DNA from: Quillaja saponaria
Lineage: Eukaryota > Streptophyta > Magnoliopsida > Fabales > Quillajaceae
Assembly: GCA_029379385.1 (NCBI GenBank)
Contig: CM055607.1
Coordinates: 10,044,001 to 10,108,000, forward strand
Length of the DNA stretch: 64,000 bases
Direction of reading: 5' to 3'
The notes below the pieces were generated by a model, which was given only the letters and a program-made list of their open reading frames with translations, was not told the DNA's origin and ran no database searches. Below are positions 11,408-24,253 of this stretch, piece after piece; positions within the stretch are counted from its first letter, which is position 1; each line of letters opens with the position of its first letter. A program made the translations under genes and the position numbers.

Positions 11408-14400
11408 TTAAGACGATAACAACTTATCAACCTTAGCATTTGTGGCCCTGGACAGAAACTTCATGCAAATCGGTGGCTTGACTCCGGCCAGGGCAAGTAT
11501 TGAAGCAGGCAAAGTCCATATACCGTCCCCACATATCAAACCAGAAGCTACTGCTGGTCCAAAAGCATCTGCCTTGGCTTTGTTTAACTTTTCCCACACG
11601 AACAAGATCAGGCTCCCAACAGCACATATCAATGGCAAAATATGGTCCAATATAGAAAGGTATTGCCATTGCCATGGGAAGTGGTATAAACCACCCCCTT
11701 TTACCTAATAAATCCTTAATGAAGTTTATTGCAATGGCAGAACCAAAGAACACATAACAGAGCAGAAGGCAGTTCTTTGGTAGCGATGAGAAACCCTCTA
11801 CCCCCAATATGGCAATGTTACGGTAGACAACAGCAAATGGAGCAGCATATTCACTTCCAGGCATCCCAAGGTCATCAAAGGCTTTGAAGAAAAGCCAAAA
11901 GACACAAGGGGCAATTATGCAGCCCATTCCAGTGCCAATTATTTGGCTCACAAACATGGAGCGAGGTGAAGCCAGGGTAAGATAGCCAGTCTTAAAATCC
12001 TGTGTCAGGTCAGAGGCTGTTGAGACAATGTTCATCATGACTCCACATGCAGCAAGGCCTGCAATCACCCCACCATGTGAAGCACCAGCCCATGCCCCAA
12101 TTGTAAAGATGGCAAGCTTTCCATAGGTGGATGCAAGTGACCAATCAGTTAGCCCACAACCATATGCATTACAAAATGCCAAGGTTGGAGCAAATAGGTA
12201 GATGACCAATATGTAATACCATTTTAGTTGGTGAAAGATGTGTGGAAGAGTGGCCATGGAGATGGCAGCAATAGCAACATAACCTCCAACTGCAAACCAC
12301 GTTGGAATTTGATCTTTAAGAAAGATCTGGGTTCGGCGTTGGTCATCAAAAGATAGCTCTGGACTCTCAGGAGAGGTTTGGTCAGCAACAGGGAGGACGT
12401 TACTTCTTTGTTTGTGCTGCAGTTGATAATACAAGCCTGAGAGTGTCCTGCTTAGTACCTTGAAGAAGTTGTACAAACCATCTCCCAGGATCACGGCTAT
12501 GGCAATAAATACCTGAATTCAATGAGTAATGTAAACTTTCAATTTTGAAAGGCCTTCATGAGTCATGTTTGGGCACAATGTAACTAACCTTGTAACCTTG
12601 GAGGCCATGTAGACTGGATGGGCTGAGGTCTGCAGAATACCAATCACCCTTCTTTTTTTCTATGAGAGGCCACATTAGACCCCAAGAGATAATTCCTCCT
12701 AGAAGCACTGATATATTTATGATATAGGGGCAAATCATTCCGACTCCAACATATGTTGCTGAGAAATCAAAATAAAACCTGCAAATGGAATCAACCAAAA
12801 TATTCATAAATGAAAATGGGCATTATTTTGAAACATCCTTCCTGTACACGTGCATTTTTAGCATCAAGCAAAATGAAAATTTCTTTTTTCTAATAAAGAG
12901 ATTTAAATACGTACTTGTACTTAAATGCTTTGAGCCCCAGTGAAGGGAAGCTCACAAATCCACAATCATCAGCAGCAGTATAGAACCACTGAAAGAAACC
13001 CCATAAGAAACTGAAAGAGAAGAATTTTCCCAAAACTCTCACTTGTTTCCTGGAGGAGTTAAAACATAAACAGGCAACTGATTAGAGAGTCTGAGTTTTC
13101 ATATTTCAATATCTAGTGCAGAGTACTAGGTGTTCTCTAATATCCCTTACTTTGCAAGTTTCGCTCCTTCAGGAGTGTGGAAGCTGTTTATAAGATGCGC
13201 AGTTGCAGTGCCACTTGGATATGTCAGTTTGAAATCTATGATCATGATCTGAACACATCAATGAAAGCCAGACAAATAAAATTATATAAAATATCCTCAG
13301 GTGTAAATAGCAAAGAGAAACCACTACACTACTGAAGTATCAATGTCTCACTCTGAAATTTATTATGTTCTATATATATTTATCGTAGCTCTTACTATAT
13401 AACAAAAAGGATAATAATGTTTACTACAATAACTCGTGCAAGAATGAATTGCACCTTTCTTAGAGGAACCACTGAGAAGAGGCCAAGAAAGCTAACAACA
13501 AAGAGAAACCCGATTATCCATCCTAATGAAGGATTCTTGAAATCGTGGGTGGCCGAGGATTGCTTGGCAATGCGTTCACTCAGTCCAAAGAGGTAACTTC
13601 CAAAACCTCCTGTTAGTACAAATCAACAAGAAAGTGAGAATTTTCATCCTACCATTACCAGTAATGACATGAAATAGACATTGTGCCGGAGTCATGACGG
13701 ATTATCTTTCTTTTCACAAATATCGCTGCAGAAGTATTGAGCAGGACTCAAACTTTAGTTTTAACATTACAGTTTTCAGTTATTAAGATCTTCACTATTC
13801 TCACTGAATTGACACAGTTTGAATTACATGTTTATTAAAAGCAATGGAAGAAACAGAAAACAGAATCTTAGCAGGAACCAAGAACTGTTAATTCAAAGTA
13901 CAACTTAATTGAAGTCATCAATTTTGATTGCAATTTTTCTGGTATTCTTACCATCCTTATTCTGAAATGCTTTTTAATATTTTGAATAAATTGATTAGAG
14001 AAAGAAATCCCTTTTGGCTACTATATTATTGTGTAGTTTTGCTCCCTATATTGGATTCATTTAGAGGGGGGCTTAAGATTAGGAAGCATGTCCTGTCAAT
14101 CCCCACATCACATCCACCCCTTCTTTCTTCTACCTGAGATTCCCTAATTGAATATCTACCATTTCCCTTATGATCCAAATGTTGGACAAAATTGATAGAT
14201 GGGCTCCATTTGCCTCTCCAAGATTCTTTGCTTCTGTTTGATAGAGCCTAACACTGACAAATAGAGAGATGCTTGAACTAGAAACCTTTGTCCTATCTAC
14301 CCAACTTGAAAATTCCACTCATGCATTCGAAAACTAATGAAACTAGTACTATATTTATCTACAAATTCAATAACTTAAAAAAGTAACATCATTCTCAAAC

Positions 14401-14998
14401 ACTAGAAAACGAGAACAAGTAAAGCTCTGACCTCTCTTTAATATGGGTTTGGTTGTCATTTTCAAATAAAAGAAAAAGAAAAACGAAAAAAATAGTGGGT
14501 TCGAGATTAAATTTCAGTTCTAAACAAAAAGAATCGTGAATAACCCTAACCCCGAAGGGGGAAAATATTACAGAAAAAGAGTGATCGGGAGACTTTACCG
14601 CTGAAGGCTATGCCAGAGGAGGCAACAACGCAGGTTTGGATGACAGTGTTCTCCTGCCTTGTAAAGGGCTGCTTTAACATACCAGACTTCTCCAAAAACT
14701 TGGTCCAAGTCTTCACAAAGAAGAAACCCAATAGGCCAGCAGACACGTTGAGTGAAGGTATAATCCCAGTGGTGAGGTTGAGCTTCATCACTATGAAGCA
14801 GAACAGTATGCTTAGCATAAAGCTCACCACAAAGGCTCTCACAGTCAGCTGCCTTCTCCATGATGGAACCTCCTGAATCTCAAACACCCTCTCCACAGAC
14901 AATATTTCTTTAGGTCTTCTGTTCTTTTGATTGGGATTCTGTTCATCTTCAACATCAAAACCATTTTCCACCCTGTCCCCATTTCCATTCTCAGCCAT
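11408..14998 (-). CDS. YSL: YSL metal-nicotianamine transporter, copy B, frameshifted in last exon
   Basis: Second YSL gene, same strand and exon structure as copy A: exons 14599-14998, 13455-13609, 13151-13248, 12915-13049, 12589-12778 and 11408-12512. Exons 2, 3 and 5 have exactly the same lengths as in copy A (155, 98, 190 nt); exon 4 is 12 nt shorter. The last exon is 1105 nt against 1104 in copy A because of one extra base near 11620-11623. The copy A frame reads AIDMC then [10 protein letters not shown]; here the frame shifts after AIDMC and runs to an early stop at 11433. About 60 C-terminal residues are therefore replaced, including the last hydrophobic segment and the conserved GDGIW block; the old frame survives intact to 11408. 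An in-frame Met lies 23 codons upstream (15067), but MAENGNGD at 14998 matches the start of copy A better. It may be a recent pseudogene, a gene with an altered tail, or a sequencing error. Confidence 0.85.
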
Positions 14999-17900
14999 TT
15001 CTTTCCCCCCTTTTCTTTTTGGATAGTATAGAGGTTGGACTCTTATATGGGAATGAATCTTTTTCAAAAGGGATTTGTTTTATTTATAATGGTTGGTGTT
15101 GATTTTCTAGGAGATGAAGTTGGAATATCCTGTGTTTGTTCACATCGGCCAATGTGGAAATGGAGTGTGTGAAAATAATAATGTACATTATACAAAGTGG
15201 AGATTCAAATCAATTAGACACTGATGGGCTGGAAGTCAAACAAACAGGAAGGAGAAGATTTATAACTCGCAAGTTGTCTACTTGAGTGGGATTGACTGGC
15301 ACACTACAATCCACTCCATACCTTCGGCCATTCTCTACTCATGTTGTGACTTTCAAAAACAGTGAATTAAATTTTGATGTTTTAAGACTTGTTGGTTCTT
15401 GTTAGCAGTATTTGACAACTTGTGCCCACAAGTGGATAATTTTCAAGTAAAGCCAGCTGCATTAATCTGTGACAGGGTATGAGAGTTGTTCATTTCTTTA
15501 TGCATACACACATAAATAATTATCTAGTTTGGTATATATGAATAATTTTACAAATTTAAATAGAAATTGAATGGTTATTCTATTTTATTGTTTGGTAGTA
15601 GTGAGAAATAATTATTTTATTTTTTTATGTAATTTTTAAATATAAATAATATCAAAATTATGTTAAAATGACAAAATTAATAAAAATTATACTATTTTAA
15701 AATAGAAAAAATATCACTTTATAGATAAAGTAATAAAAATTAAACATAATTTATGAAATATATATATTTCTTAATTTTTTTAATTGATATTTTAAAAAAA
15801 ATTATATTATTTATTTATTATTTATTAATATTAAAATTTTAGTTTAAAATTACTTGACTAATTTATTTATTTATTTATAATTATGTTATTTACAATGATA
15901 TGAAAGGTATTTTTGTCATTTGAGTAAGATAAATTGATTTATTATTATTTTTATATACAAATTTTATATTTATATTTTATATGATTTTATATTTTTTTAA
16001 TGTGACATGAAAGTTATTTTGTTATTTGACTAAATTAAGTAATAAATATTTTTTTTAGTTTATGAATAATATTATTATTTTATTAATATTTAACTTTTTA
16101 TTTTATGTGATCGAATAATTTTTTTTATCATTTAACTGACCTAAACCAATTTTATAGAAATAAGAATGAGCAATCCCACCTTTTAGATAATTTTAAGAAT
16201 TCCTATTTCTATAAAATAAAATGACTAGAATGAAATGAGTATTATGAGACTAAAAAAGTACAAAAGAAAAACATATTTATTTCATGTAATTATACATAAA
16301 ATGAAATGTCCATTCCCGCATATTAAACTAAATATATCTCAATTCCAACATGATTTTGTGAGAAAGTGAAATAAAATGACTAATTTAGATTTTCCAAAAG
16401 ATAAAATAAAATTATTTAATCAAGTATTATTAGATCAGGCTGCTTTAATTATTTCAAAAACTTAAGATCATAAGTCGTCCTGATCGCGATTGATTAATAA
16501 TAGTGTTAATTTCTTACTTAATTTTGTGTGTGTGTGTGAACAAAATGAATGGTTTCTAGAATATGTGAAAAGTTTGCTTAAAAGATTCAGAAAATGCAAC
16601 AGCCGGCTGTCATTTTCCCCCAAAACGTTGGAATGAAGTTGCTTGTTTCGTTTACAAAATGATTATTTAAGAAAAAAACGTCCCGAACTTTACAATAGTA
16701 CCGCTGACTGGAATTTTCTTTGAAATAGAAAGAAATATCATCACACTACAAAGCATCGATTTAAGATTTATATGATACAAAAGTCAAAACATTACTTAGA
16801 AGAAACATGTTCAGTAATTATCTAAATTATTCTATAAAATTAATAATTTAGTAATGCAATTAACAATTAGAATGATAATCATGCATATGCTTCCTGAAAA
16901 TAACAATCCTGATAATGTTTGCTAGTCTTAAATTCTTAGCAATTTTTGTTTGAATAGAACTTATCTTTTGTTTAAGGGATGAAGCTAATTTTTATTGATG
17001 TGGATAATCTCATGTTGTACATGATTCATAATTCAATAATAGACATATCAAAAAGTGTATCAAATTCAAAACCTTAAAAAATAAATTATGTTTCTATCTG
17101 TCTCTCTCATATATTATCAAATTATTATGTTCTACTAGAACATTGGAGAATCTAGATCCCTAATTGCCATGTCAATGGAATTCACTTGAGTTGGCAGATG
17201 CACATAAGAGAGGTGAAGCTAATTGCGAATACATCCCTTTTCTTTCTTTTTCTCCTTTAGGTCTTAGTTTAGTTTTTTTTAGTTAATCCTATGCGCCAAA
17301 AACGTGGTAGGGCTCCTCATACCTCAGCTTTTGCCACTTTTCTTGCATTTGACTTCAATTCATGTGTATATATACAGTTGACATTATTGACAATTAAATA
17401 AAATATAACCAAGATGCACTGAATCATGTGGGACTACGTGATGGTTCGTAATACTGAGGAGGTGACTTTGAATGTTAAAGAAAACTGTCAGAGTGAATGT
17501 TGCATGTGGTTTTTTGAATAATAAGTTCACCATTTTACTTAAGTTGTCTAAAACAACTTGGGTTTGATAACTGAAAAGCATTTCTGTACTATAATCTTCT
17601 CTTTCTCTTCCTTCCGTTTGAAATTTCGTTATTGAAATTGTAACTGGAATGAATGACTCAACTCTAGATACACAAAGTGCAACACCCTAGCTTAACTCTG
17701 CCCAAGTACTAAAAAATTCACAATCCACATCACATGGTTAAAATGCCAGTAAAAAGAAACTTTGTAGTTAATTTTGTAGCTTATATATTTAGAATCAATC
17801 CAGTATACACTCGATGTGGGGTTCAGTATAGGCCAGGATAACCGGTATGAGGTATCACAAAAAGACATACTAGGCCAACTTCAAAGCTTTGAAGAAAACA

Positions 17901-18184
17901 GATAAATTTATTCCCTGAAAATTTACATTTATTTCTGGAAAAAAAAAAGAAAAAAAAAAGGTGATGAACAGAAAAAAGGAAAATAAAAAAACAAAGCAAA
18001 ACTGGGTAGTGCATGCAGAGGTATGTACATAAGGATTAAGTTCAATCAGGAGCAGAAGACATGTAAAGAATACAGCCTGACATTTATACTCCCTACTTGG
18101 GTTAGATTCTATCTGACTGCTACCAAAATTATTTGGAACTAGTTGAGACTACTTTGATCAGTTAAGACTAGGAATCCGAACAAC
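14999..18184. other. AT-rich intergenic region upstream of YSL copy B
   Basis: The first few hundred bases should hold the promoter and 5' UTR of YSL copy B. From about 15500 to 16450 the sequence is extremely AT-rich and bounded by loosely inverted ends (AGTTTGGTAT near 15520; ATATTAAACTAAAT near 16320), suggestive of an old hAT-like MITE but not proven. No credible ORF, RNA gene or LTR is visible in the rest. The right end contains the 3' UTR of the DUF789 gene. Confidence 0.45.
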
Positions 18185-21100
18185 TCACAAGTGTCGCCTA
18201 GAGCAGAAAAACTCATAATCAGGATGTCTGTTTGCAGATAACAGATTTCCCTTGTTAACAACAGCTCTTGCCAGAAGCAAAGCTGTTTCCTCAAGTGTCC
18301 TCAGCCGCTCTTTAAGAATTCCAGATGGGTTTAGGCCTGATAATTCTGCCATCTCAGGCAGAGCAGACTGCCTAAGCTGGAACCAGCATTCACCCTGCAT
18401 GTTAAGGAACGAATTCAGCCAAAGACAAATTGCCCTATTATTCAAGTGTCAGTGCAGTTCAACAAACTAGGACTGTTAAGAGACTGACACAAATCACAAA
18501 CTATTGCAATGACCTAAGATATGTAGGATTTTCAACTATTTGTCAAACAAAATAAGGCTAATTAAGATTATTCTTACTGGCTTCCTTTAAAGGAGGGTCT
18601 GTCTTTAAAGAATAAGGATTTAATATATTTATATATAAAGGGCATATAAGATCTCCCCGACTGGGCCTCATTTTGTAGCATGATGGTCAACCCAACAGGT
18701 AACAGCATATGAATTATAAAATCTCCCCCTACCAACTAAGAAGTCTTGGTAGCAAAATCAAAGAACAAAATGTTACTTGTATTGAGAGGTTCCTTGTCTC
18801 CAGATTCTTTTTCTTTTCAGTATTTTGCTAAACAAGTCTACCTTTCTAAAACACCTCATCTCCAAATGAAAGAAAAGCTTTAATTCACATACACACCCGG
18901 AAGCAAATACCAAGAAGACAAACACAGGCACAGGCGATCAAATACCAGGGGGTAGAGGGGAACTGTGGGAGTCAGAGCTTGACTGAATACCATTATAATG
19001 TGATCAATCACTTAACATGTCCTAGACATCTAGAATACGTTCACCTTTACCTAAGTTAAAGCTACATAAGTTTTGTTTCTTGAATTTGTCCTGTGAATGT
19101 GGTTACAGAGTCTGCCTTGGTCAATTAGACCATGATTGCATAATTGGATATTCCAACAGAAAATCTAATGGTCTTGATTCAGAAGCAGTCACATCCTAGT
19201 ATCAACAGTAAGAAAAGTACAACGAGGTATGTGAACTCATACTGGCCTTTTCAAGATAATCCACTTTTAGGGCACAGTAACAATGAAATGAATATTAATC
19301 CAGGAAACAATAGAATATACATATTCATACCTGTGCATTATAACTTTGAAGACCCACAACTGGAGATACAACAGAAGCATCTACACTTGGATAATCAATT
19401 TTGGTACTTCTACGTACCAAATGGCCAAGTGAATGGTAAGTCAAGAAAGCTGCATGTAGCTTGCCATCTGGTATCTGATAAATCGGATACCACGCAACCG
19501 AGTACCTGCAAACCAGTTAAATTTCACGTGATGTCAAGTGATACTACGGTGTCAGTGCTTGATTCTGGATAAGTGCTTCGAATAAGTCGTAAATTTACTT
19601 TCTTTTTATCAAGAAACATAATTGGCAATTTGGCAAGTAAATCGCTAAAAGGTTTTCTGTTACTAACCAGGATCTAGGATTCAGATCATGCACATTCATT
19701 GAGTCCAGTTTTGTTGGATCCCCATACACTGTGGACCGAGCAGGTCCCTCACCTCTAATGAGCTCCTTTATTCTGAAACCAGAAGATCAGGATTAATATG
19801 AAAAATCATTCAAGCTAGTAAAATATTTCATCACAAGAGAAACAAAAAATTACAATGAGGTATCCAACATATCAGAAATAATTGAGTGTAACAACAGAAA
19901 ACCCCCACCCCTGTCGCCGGTTAATAATAGCTCTTCCAGGTGAAATTTAGAAGATTATATGCATGAATTTGATAATAACAATCTCATAGATTTATTATTC
20001 ACTAAAGCCCAAGCTATCACAACCCAATTGATATACAAGAAAAGCACAAAAATTATGCAGAAAAACTTATATTCTGTAAAATTTCCCCTACAAGCATCTT
20101 TGTGATACGGTTCCTCAAATACCCAGATCATATAGGTAAAACAAAACTGCACACCATACCTGGTATTAATACATCTTGGAAGTGCTCTTAAAAATAAACA
20201 CACCAATTCAAGCTATTGCTTCACCACATATGAGCACAACCAAATAACTACTATATGAAATGGGGTGACATAATTTTCAAGAAAATAGCAGGAAAAACTA
20301 GGGATCAAATGAAGTGACATGTGGAATTCAAACATTAAACATAATCAGCCACCATATTTTGATTAATTATATTGATATATCTCTAAACAAAATGAAAAGT
20401 GTGGCTACGTCCATTACTTCCACAAAAAAAGAAGTCAACATCTCTTAAAGAAAAAAAAAAAAATCCAAGAAAGCATCTGAAAATGCACCAAAAATGACTT
20501 AACCAAAGCTAACATAACTCACTGAAGGACAATAAAAACTGAACCCACAAAAACATGATTGAACTATTCTTCCAACACAATTAACTACGTAAAATATAAA
20601 GTAGGTGAATTATGGTGACATGCAAGACAGATACCAAAATAGTTAACAAAAAAAGTGGGGAAATTCTTACTTCTCATGTAAAGGCTGCCTTTGCTGAGGC
20701 GGTTCAGATTCAAAAAATTCAAACAGCAGATCAAAATCACCAGAGTGTCTTGTATCGACTGACTGAACAGATGCATTATCTTTATAGTACAAAGATTCTT
20801 TTGGATGAGACATCTGTTCTGGAGGTGTGAGAATCCCTGCATCCTGGGAACGAGGCTGAGGAAAAAGCATAGGAAATATTGGAAGTCGACTACCATTAGA
20901 TGATTTTTCTGATGTGTCACTGGTTTCACATGACCCTGAACCCACACAAATGGGGGACTTGTCACTATTATGTAGGGAATGACTCTTCTGTGTACCGAAC
21001 AGCTGAATTGCTGACAAAAAAGGGACAAAATAAGCACGAAATCCTGAAGCGATCAACACCCAGCCTCTTTGGATTTTCATAATCCTCAGCCCTTATCTCT

Positions 21101-24100
21101 AACCCATAGCTACCATGTTTCTCATACCACTCCCACAGGCATCCCAAAGATATGTTAGGTGTCTCATGTCTGCAGAGTGGGACACCATCAGTGCAGTCCC
21201 TAGAACAAATCAAACAATTCTGTAACTTTGGCGATTGACAAATGACAGGAGAACAAAAGTGAAGAATTCTTTCAAACTCAGCAATTGGACAACCAGTGAC
21301 CATTTGAACAGCTTCACATGCCAGTTGTGCCCTACAAGAATCATTCACTGCTTGTGCTATTTTGTTTGAATAATTTAGAAATGGATCTTCAATTGTACAT
21401 TCATTAATACAGCAGTTAGGTGAAGTATACTTGTCCCTCTGCTCTTTTAATGTAGATGCATCCTGGTTCCACGACCTCTGATTTTGGAGTTCATTTCCTG
21501 TACTTGTTACTTTTGAGTTTACTGAAGAAACAAGATTTTGAAAATTGGAAACTGTTTTCCCTTCATTACTGCTTTTCAATGTCCAATCCTCGGCAGTTAT
21601 CTCATCACAATGTTCCAGTGAAGAACTAATAGGTTTATTGGAGATGGTTGATCCTGAATCCTTAACTCCGATTGGTATCCATTTCTGCAGTGTTGATCCA
21701 GAATTGTGACTTTGCTTATAGTCTATGAAAGGAGCTTCTCTCTGTATCTGATCAATCTCATCACCTAAAAGATAAGTTACACAGAGTGGAGATTGTTCCT
21801 CTGTCATTGCTTGATCAAATGAGCCACATGACTTTGGCAATGAGCTATCCTCGTTTTCCATATTTTCACTTGAAACAGAACAGCAGACACTTCTTGGTGG
21901 CTTTGATTCATCTGCATAAACTCGTGCACTATGAACTGATTCAGAGGACTCACATTCAACTGAAGTGGTCAGTAACCTGTTAACACTGTTATTATGATTA
22001 TGAGATCCTAAAGCACTGTTATCCCCTTTTTGACCACTTGCATGAGACATGATATATGATATTTCATTCTGTTTCATACTAATCCCCGGATGCTGATTTG
22101 CGATGGCTTGGTTAGAATGAGGTCCCCTCCTTGAGTTACAGTTGTATTCCTGTTTGGGACCAGTGCTTGCTCTTCTTTTCATTTTCCTACCAACCTTAGA
22201 TTTTAAATGTTTTTTATCCTCTGTTCTTGATAAAATATTTACATCAACAAAATTACAGTTTCTTTTAAGGGAAGGAGCCATTTTCGAAGTGGCATCAATC
22301 TGAGAGAAAGTGGAGCTTACTTTCTTCAACTCAGCACCACATTCATCAAATTCATTCCTCTTAACTTTTTGCCAGACAGAATGATTGTTTTCCTTCCCCG
22401 TGCGGCCATGCGAATTTCCAACTACAGCAGATCTGTTGACACTTGCATTCCTTGGCGCTACTTTATTTTGCTTACCTCTCTTGTTGCTACTTCTAGAACT
22501 GTGAGCGCCGTGCTTTGTTCCATCAGTGTGTTTGGCATTGCTAACACCATTTAAAAGATTTTCAGACAGACCAATCCCACAACTTATCTTTTCAGATTGC
22601 TTGACATCCTCACCAGCATTAGTATTGTCATCACTGTTCGAACCGACAGAAACTGAATCCAAAACCAAGGAGTCTTGCATATCAGAGGAACTTTTGGAAC
22701 ACATATCTTTAAAATGCTGCTTGTTGTGTATATCCTCCACTCCTCCAGCAGTGAGAGAAAATTCTGGATTTATGGTTCGAAGGTGGTCCTCAGAATTAGA
22801 TAGGGTAGGTTCCCCAACAGAGTTGTGAACTGCAGGTGCGATAGCTTCTGATTTTTCCACATTATCAACGCAGGATGTGCAATACTTTAGTGCTTCAACA
22901 CTGCCGAAAATGCCATCATCTTTATTGCTATCAAAATTGCTTTTTGTTAAACTATCATCAGTCAATGGAATTTCAGGTCTGGTTAAATATGACACAACCC
23001 CCTGATCCACATCATTGTTACCACAAGTTTCAGAATTTGAACTCCAATGTGTATATTCCTCAGAGAGAACTTCTGGTTCAGTGGGTCCAGTGTCACGTGA
23101 GAGCTTCTGGCTCTGTCTACCTTTCCTTTTTGTTTTTCTTCTTGAATTTTTCTTTACAGACTTTCTTACTTTGCAATTATCATTGAACATATCAGATGAA
23201 TCTACTGCAGTAGAACCATCTGGGTTCATGGCCAAGATATTGTTGCAAGTCAACAATCTCTGGGAAGAACTCCCAGAAAGTCCATTCAATTTAGAAGCTC
23301 TGTATGCCAAAGTCTTGTTTTGAGACTGACGTCTCCCATTTGCCTCAGAAATGCTTCTTGTAAATGAGTTGATAGCATAAGCACAATCAGGTGGCATAAC
23401 TCTCTGTCCCTTGTGTTGATCAAACACCAGCGCATTAATAGGTGGAGGAAAAACAAGTTGCAGACCATCCATATTTACTCCAGATGCAAAGTTACAGTTA
23501 CTGAGGCACTGCAATGGTAGTGCAACAATCCTCCAGTTTCCATCAGATTCAAGGAAGGTAAGGATGACACATCTGATAAATAATTAGCAAAGGTTAACAA
23601 TGGTAAGTATCTTCTAAGCAACCGCAGAAAGTATGGGAAGCTCAGATGCATATCAGAAATTGAAAAAACTCATTAACAATCTCTATCCATTATTTCTACA
23701 TCAACTTTGTTGCCATAAAGTTGAAAACATTTGTTGGGGAAGAAAATTATAATCTCCTTTTCGCTCCTAAGCATTAGGTTAGGTTCCAAGCCAGTCCTAA
23801 GGCAAATTTATTTACCAAGGCATCAACCCAAAGGCCACCAGCTATAAGTTATGAAACCTTAATGGCAATGGATAATGGGCAATGAGTGAAATATTTAAAA
23901 AGAAATGCCACCAGGAAAATAAACATACGAATTAGTTCTGGAATCTTAAGACAAAAGAAAACAATAATGCAATCTAATACCCAAAACAATTTTACCTACT
24001 GTCAGAGTTCCTCCTTGCAAGTGAAGACACTTTACAATCCTGAAGAGAGAGTAGACATCCACAAAAACAGTTCAGGGACAATTGTATAAAGCCAAGAGTA

Positions 24101-24253
24101 AATGGCAAAAGGGTCAGGCCTAAATGAGTTACTTACAGCCTCAAAAGATGTTCTGGAATTATTTTGTTCTTCAGATTTCCTGGGCAAGTAATTGTTTACA
24201 ACGTCTGCAACTTTTTTACTGTCAGTACCGACTTTTTGAAGGGCACAATGCAT
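18185..24253 (-). CDS. DUF789 family protein, one-base frameshift in exon 3
   Basis: Six exons on the minus strand: 24137-24253, 23996-24039, 20671-23572, 19668-19772, 19331-19505 and 18185-18394. The conserved DUF789 region is at the C-terminus: CLWEWYEKHGSYGLE, AYFVPFLSAIQLFG, SWYSVAWYPIYQIPDG, AAFLTYHSLGH and, in the last exon, CWFQLRQSALPEMAEL. The long middle exon is low-complexity and Ser/Asn-rich with a basic stretch (KKNSRRKTKRKGRQSQK) that may be a nuclear signal. DUF789 proteins are plant-specific and their function is not established. Exon phases agree throughout except that exon 3 is one base too long. Near 21041-21049 the frame shifts from YENPKRLGVDRF to FRAYFVPFL. Removing one base restores about 1183 residues; as written, translation stops at 20968 after about 921. 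The ATG at 24253 is the first after an in-frame stop. Confidence 0.85.

Noticed and set aside
15500..16450. A defined MITE in the AT-rich block upstream of YSL copy B
   Set aside because: The end similarity is too weak to fix termini or a target duplication.
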